Shown here: piece after piece, positions 62,908 to 64,000 of the stretch | Layout of the letters: every line of letters begins with the position of its first letter | Position numbering within the stretch: the stretch's first letter is position 1 | Assembly: GCA_001769805.1 (NCBI GenBank) | Contig: MEPO01000022.1 | Coordinates: 39,591 to 103,590, forward strand | Reading direction: 5' to 3' | Length of the DNA stretch: 64,000 nucleotides | Source of the DNA: Bdellovibrionales bacterium GWA1_52_35 | GTDB lineage: Bacteria > Bdellovibrionota > UBA1018 | Program-made: the position numbers and the translations under genes | The notes under the pieces: model-generated | What the model was told of the DNA's origin: nothing | Seen by the model: only the letters and a program-made list of their open reading frames with translations | Databases searched by the model: none

Positions 62908-64000
62908 ATGAAGGGCTTAATACAAATCGGATTTGCTGGAATGATCGCGATGACTCTGGTGGGCTGTGAAGTGCCCAAAGGGAAAAGCTTGAAAGAGCGC
63001 TTGATGAGCGATCCCCGTTTTAAGAACGCGGTTTGTGAACCCTTCTCTCAATCGGATCTCAATGAGGGGCTCTCCCAGGAGCACGGCTGGATTGGTGCCT
63101 TGGCTTATCTCGGGCCTCGTGACCGGAACGGCAACATCAAATTGAGCCGGTTTGAGCAAAAAGGCATCCAGGTCAATGCCCCAATCTATATGAGGGAAGT
63201 GAATGTCCCCACCCAGGCTTTTGATCGCGGCTTCAAGACGGGCGATGACTCCGTGCTCAGGGATCTCGAAGGAAATATTCTGAACGAATATTTCGGAATC
63301 GAGCTTGAGAGTGAGATTCGGCTCAGTGCTGATGATCAGCCCGGATATTATCAGTTTTCAGTGCTGTCTGACGACGGATCTATTCTGGCCATTGATCCAG
63401 ACGGCAGGGGTTTTAAGAAGTTGATCGACAACGATGGCGATCATCAGACAAAATTGGCGTGCGCGAAAAAGGCCTATTATATGGATCATTCCACGCGTCT
63501 CCCAATGCGCCTGGGTTACTATCAGGGCCCCCGGTATCATGTTGCTCTGATGATTCTCTGGAAGCGGGTAGGTGATTCGTCCCTTTTTGAGCGCGGTCAT
63601 CGCCATCATGGAGAAGAAGATCGTTCGGATGATTTTGATGACTTTGATCATTTCGAGAAGTTTGTTCACTGGGGAAATGGTCGCGGCTGTGGTGGGGGCG
63701 TCCTTCGGGATCCCGCTTGTGGCTGGCAGGGTAACTCCCTGTTCTTTAATTCCGCAAAGATTCCGTCCTCGCCGCAACCTGCCTTCATCGGTCTTCTGCA
63801 ACGCGGCTGGAAGGTTTTGGGAGCCAAGAACGCTTATCTCCCTTTTGCCGCTGGAATGAATCCTTGCATCGAGCCAGCAGTGGAGCCGAGCCCAAGCCCA
63901 AGTGTGACTGCAGAACCGACTGCGGAACCGACTGCGGAACCGACTGCGGAACCGACTGCGGAACCGACTGCGGAACCGACTGCGGAACCGACTGCGGAAC
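62908..64000 (+). CDS. PA14-like lipoprotein with TAEP repeats (3' end outside window)
   Basis: 364 codons are visible and the frame is still open at the window end. GGAGG lies 4 nt before the ATG. The signal peptide ends in the lipobox LVGC. Residues ~50-220 resemble a PA14 beta-sandwich, with GYYQFSVLSDDGSILAIDPDG as its core, cut by a His/Asp/Glu-rich loop (RGHRHHGEEDRSDDFDDFD). Residues ~330 on are (TAEP)n. Likely surface-exposed and carbohydrate-binding, with more domains beyond the repeat. Confidence 0.8.
   Translation, partial: MKGLIQIGFAGMIAMTLVGCEVPKGKSLKERLMSDPRFKNAVCEPFSQSDLNEGLSQEHGWIGALAYLGPRDRNGNIKLSRFEQKGIQVNAPIYMREVNVPTQAFDRGFKTGDDSVLRDLEGNILNEYFGIELESEIRLSADDQPGYYQFSVLSDDGSILAIDPDGRGFKKLIDNDGDHQTKLACAKKAYYMDHSTRLPMRLGYYQGPRYHVALMILWKRVGDSSLFERGHRHHGEEDRSDDFDDFDHFEKFVHWGNGRGCGGGVLRDPACGWQGNSLFFNSAKIPSSPQPAFIGLLQRGWKVLGAKNAYLPFAAGMNPCIEPAVEPSPSPSVTAEPTAEPTAEPTAEPTAEPTAEPTAEPTAE
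63911..64000. repeat. 12-bp tandem repeat GCGGAACCGACT, at least 7 units
   Basis: A first variant unit (GCAGAACCGACT) is followed by identical 12-bp units up to the window end, encoding Thr-Ala-Glu-Pro. Unit length preserves the frame when copy number changes. Confidence 0.9.

Overview
The window is dense, mostly intact bacterial chromosome from a Gram-negative (diderm) organism. It encodes many signal-peptide and lipoprotein precursors, two probable outer-membrane barrels, a TolC-like protein, an RND pump and periplasmic proteases. GC content looks mid-range, and housekeeping genes are scattered among many secreted proteins of unknown function. That mix, with (PT)n and TAEP linkers on surface proteins, orphan receiver domains and a Bacillus/Bacteroides-type SdhCAB, fits the Bdellovibrionota or a related deltaproteobacterium-like lineage. 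The taxonomy is inference only. I see no rRNA, tRNA, CRISPR array, recognisable transposase or integrase.

Layout. 1-5.4 kb: a 5'-truncated membrane-linked metallophosphoesterase and an operon coupling a HAD-GH65 fusion enzyme to a tandem universal-stress protein. 5.4-9.8 kb: Ste24-type protease and PncC amidohydrolase, divergent from a long radical-SAM protein. 9.9-13.8 kb: outer-membrane barrel, seven-helix histidine kinase, response regulator and signal peptidase I in one run, then a thioesterase. 13.8-18.7 kb (minus strand): CDP-alcohol phosphotransferase, GtrA, class III aminotransferase and M42-like peptidase in one operon, plus an EamA transporter. 18.7-27.6 kb: secreted and lipoprotein genes, an SUI1/YciH factor, a ferredoxin, an orphan solute-binding protein, a second metallophosphoesterase, a metzincin lipoprotein and a HEAT-repeat protein. 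27.7-31.1 kb: sdhCAB.

31.1-37.4 kb is the most unusual part. It carries the scar of a tandem duplication. A decayed 5' piece of the GIDE-domain gene (intact at 37.4 kb) abuts a decayed 5' piece of the 31.1-32.0 kb gene. Each repeat unit carries a different small secreted-protein gene. A 2.75-kb segment with a DUF4082/(PT)n surface protein and a large 3' stem-loop lies inside one copy.

37.4-44.1 kb: EF-hand GIDE protein and LemA (coupled), ArgRS with a changed HIGH motif, cupredoxin, orphan CpaF-type ATPase, small XRE regulator, receiver protein and a lysine-rich exported protein. 44.1-46.2 kb: PocR-PAS-PAS histidine kinase. 46.2-57.3 kb: M29 aminopeptidase and a three-gene transhydrogenase, cold-shock protein, enolase-FtsB, QueF, PEBP protein, NfuA, LoiP-like protease and an MscL with a zinc ribbon. 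57.4-62.7 kb: TetR-TolC-RND efflux operon without an adaptor gene. The window ends inside a PA14-like lipoprotein gene with a 12-bp repeat.

A recurring feature is a -10-like hexamer only 5-9 nt upstream of a start codon that lacks a Shine-Dalgarno. This suggests that leaderless mRNAs are common in this genome.
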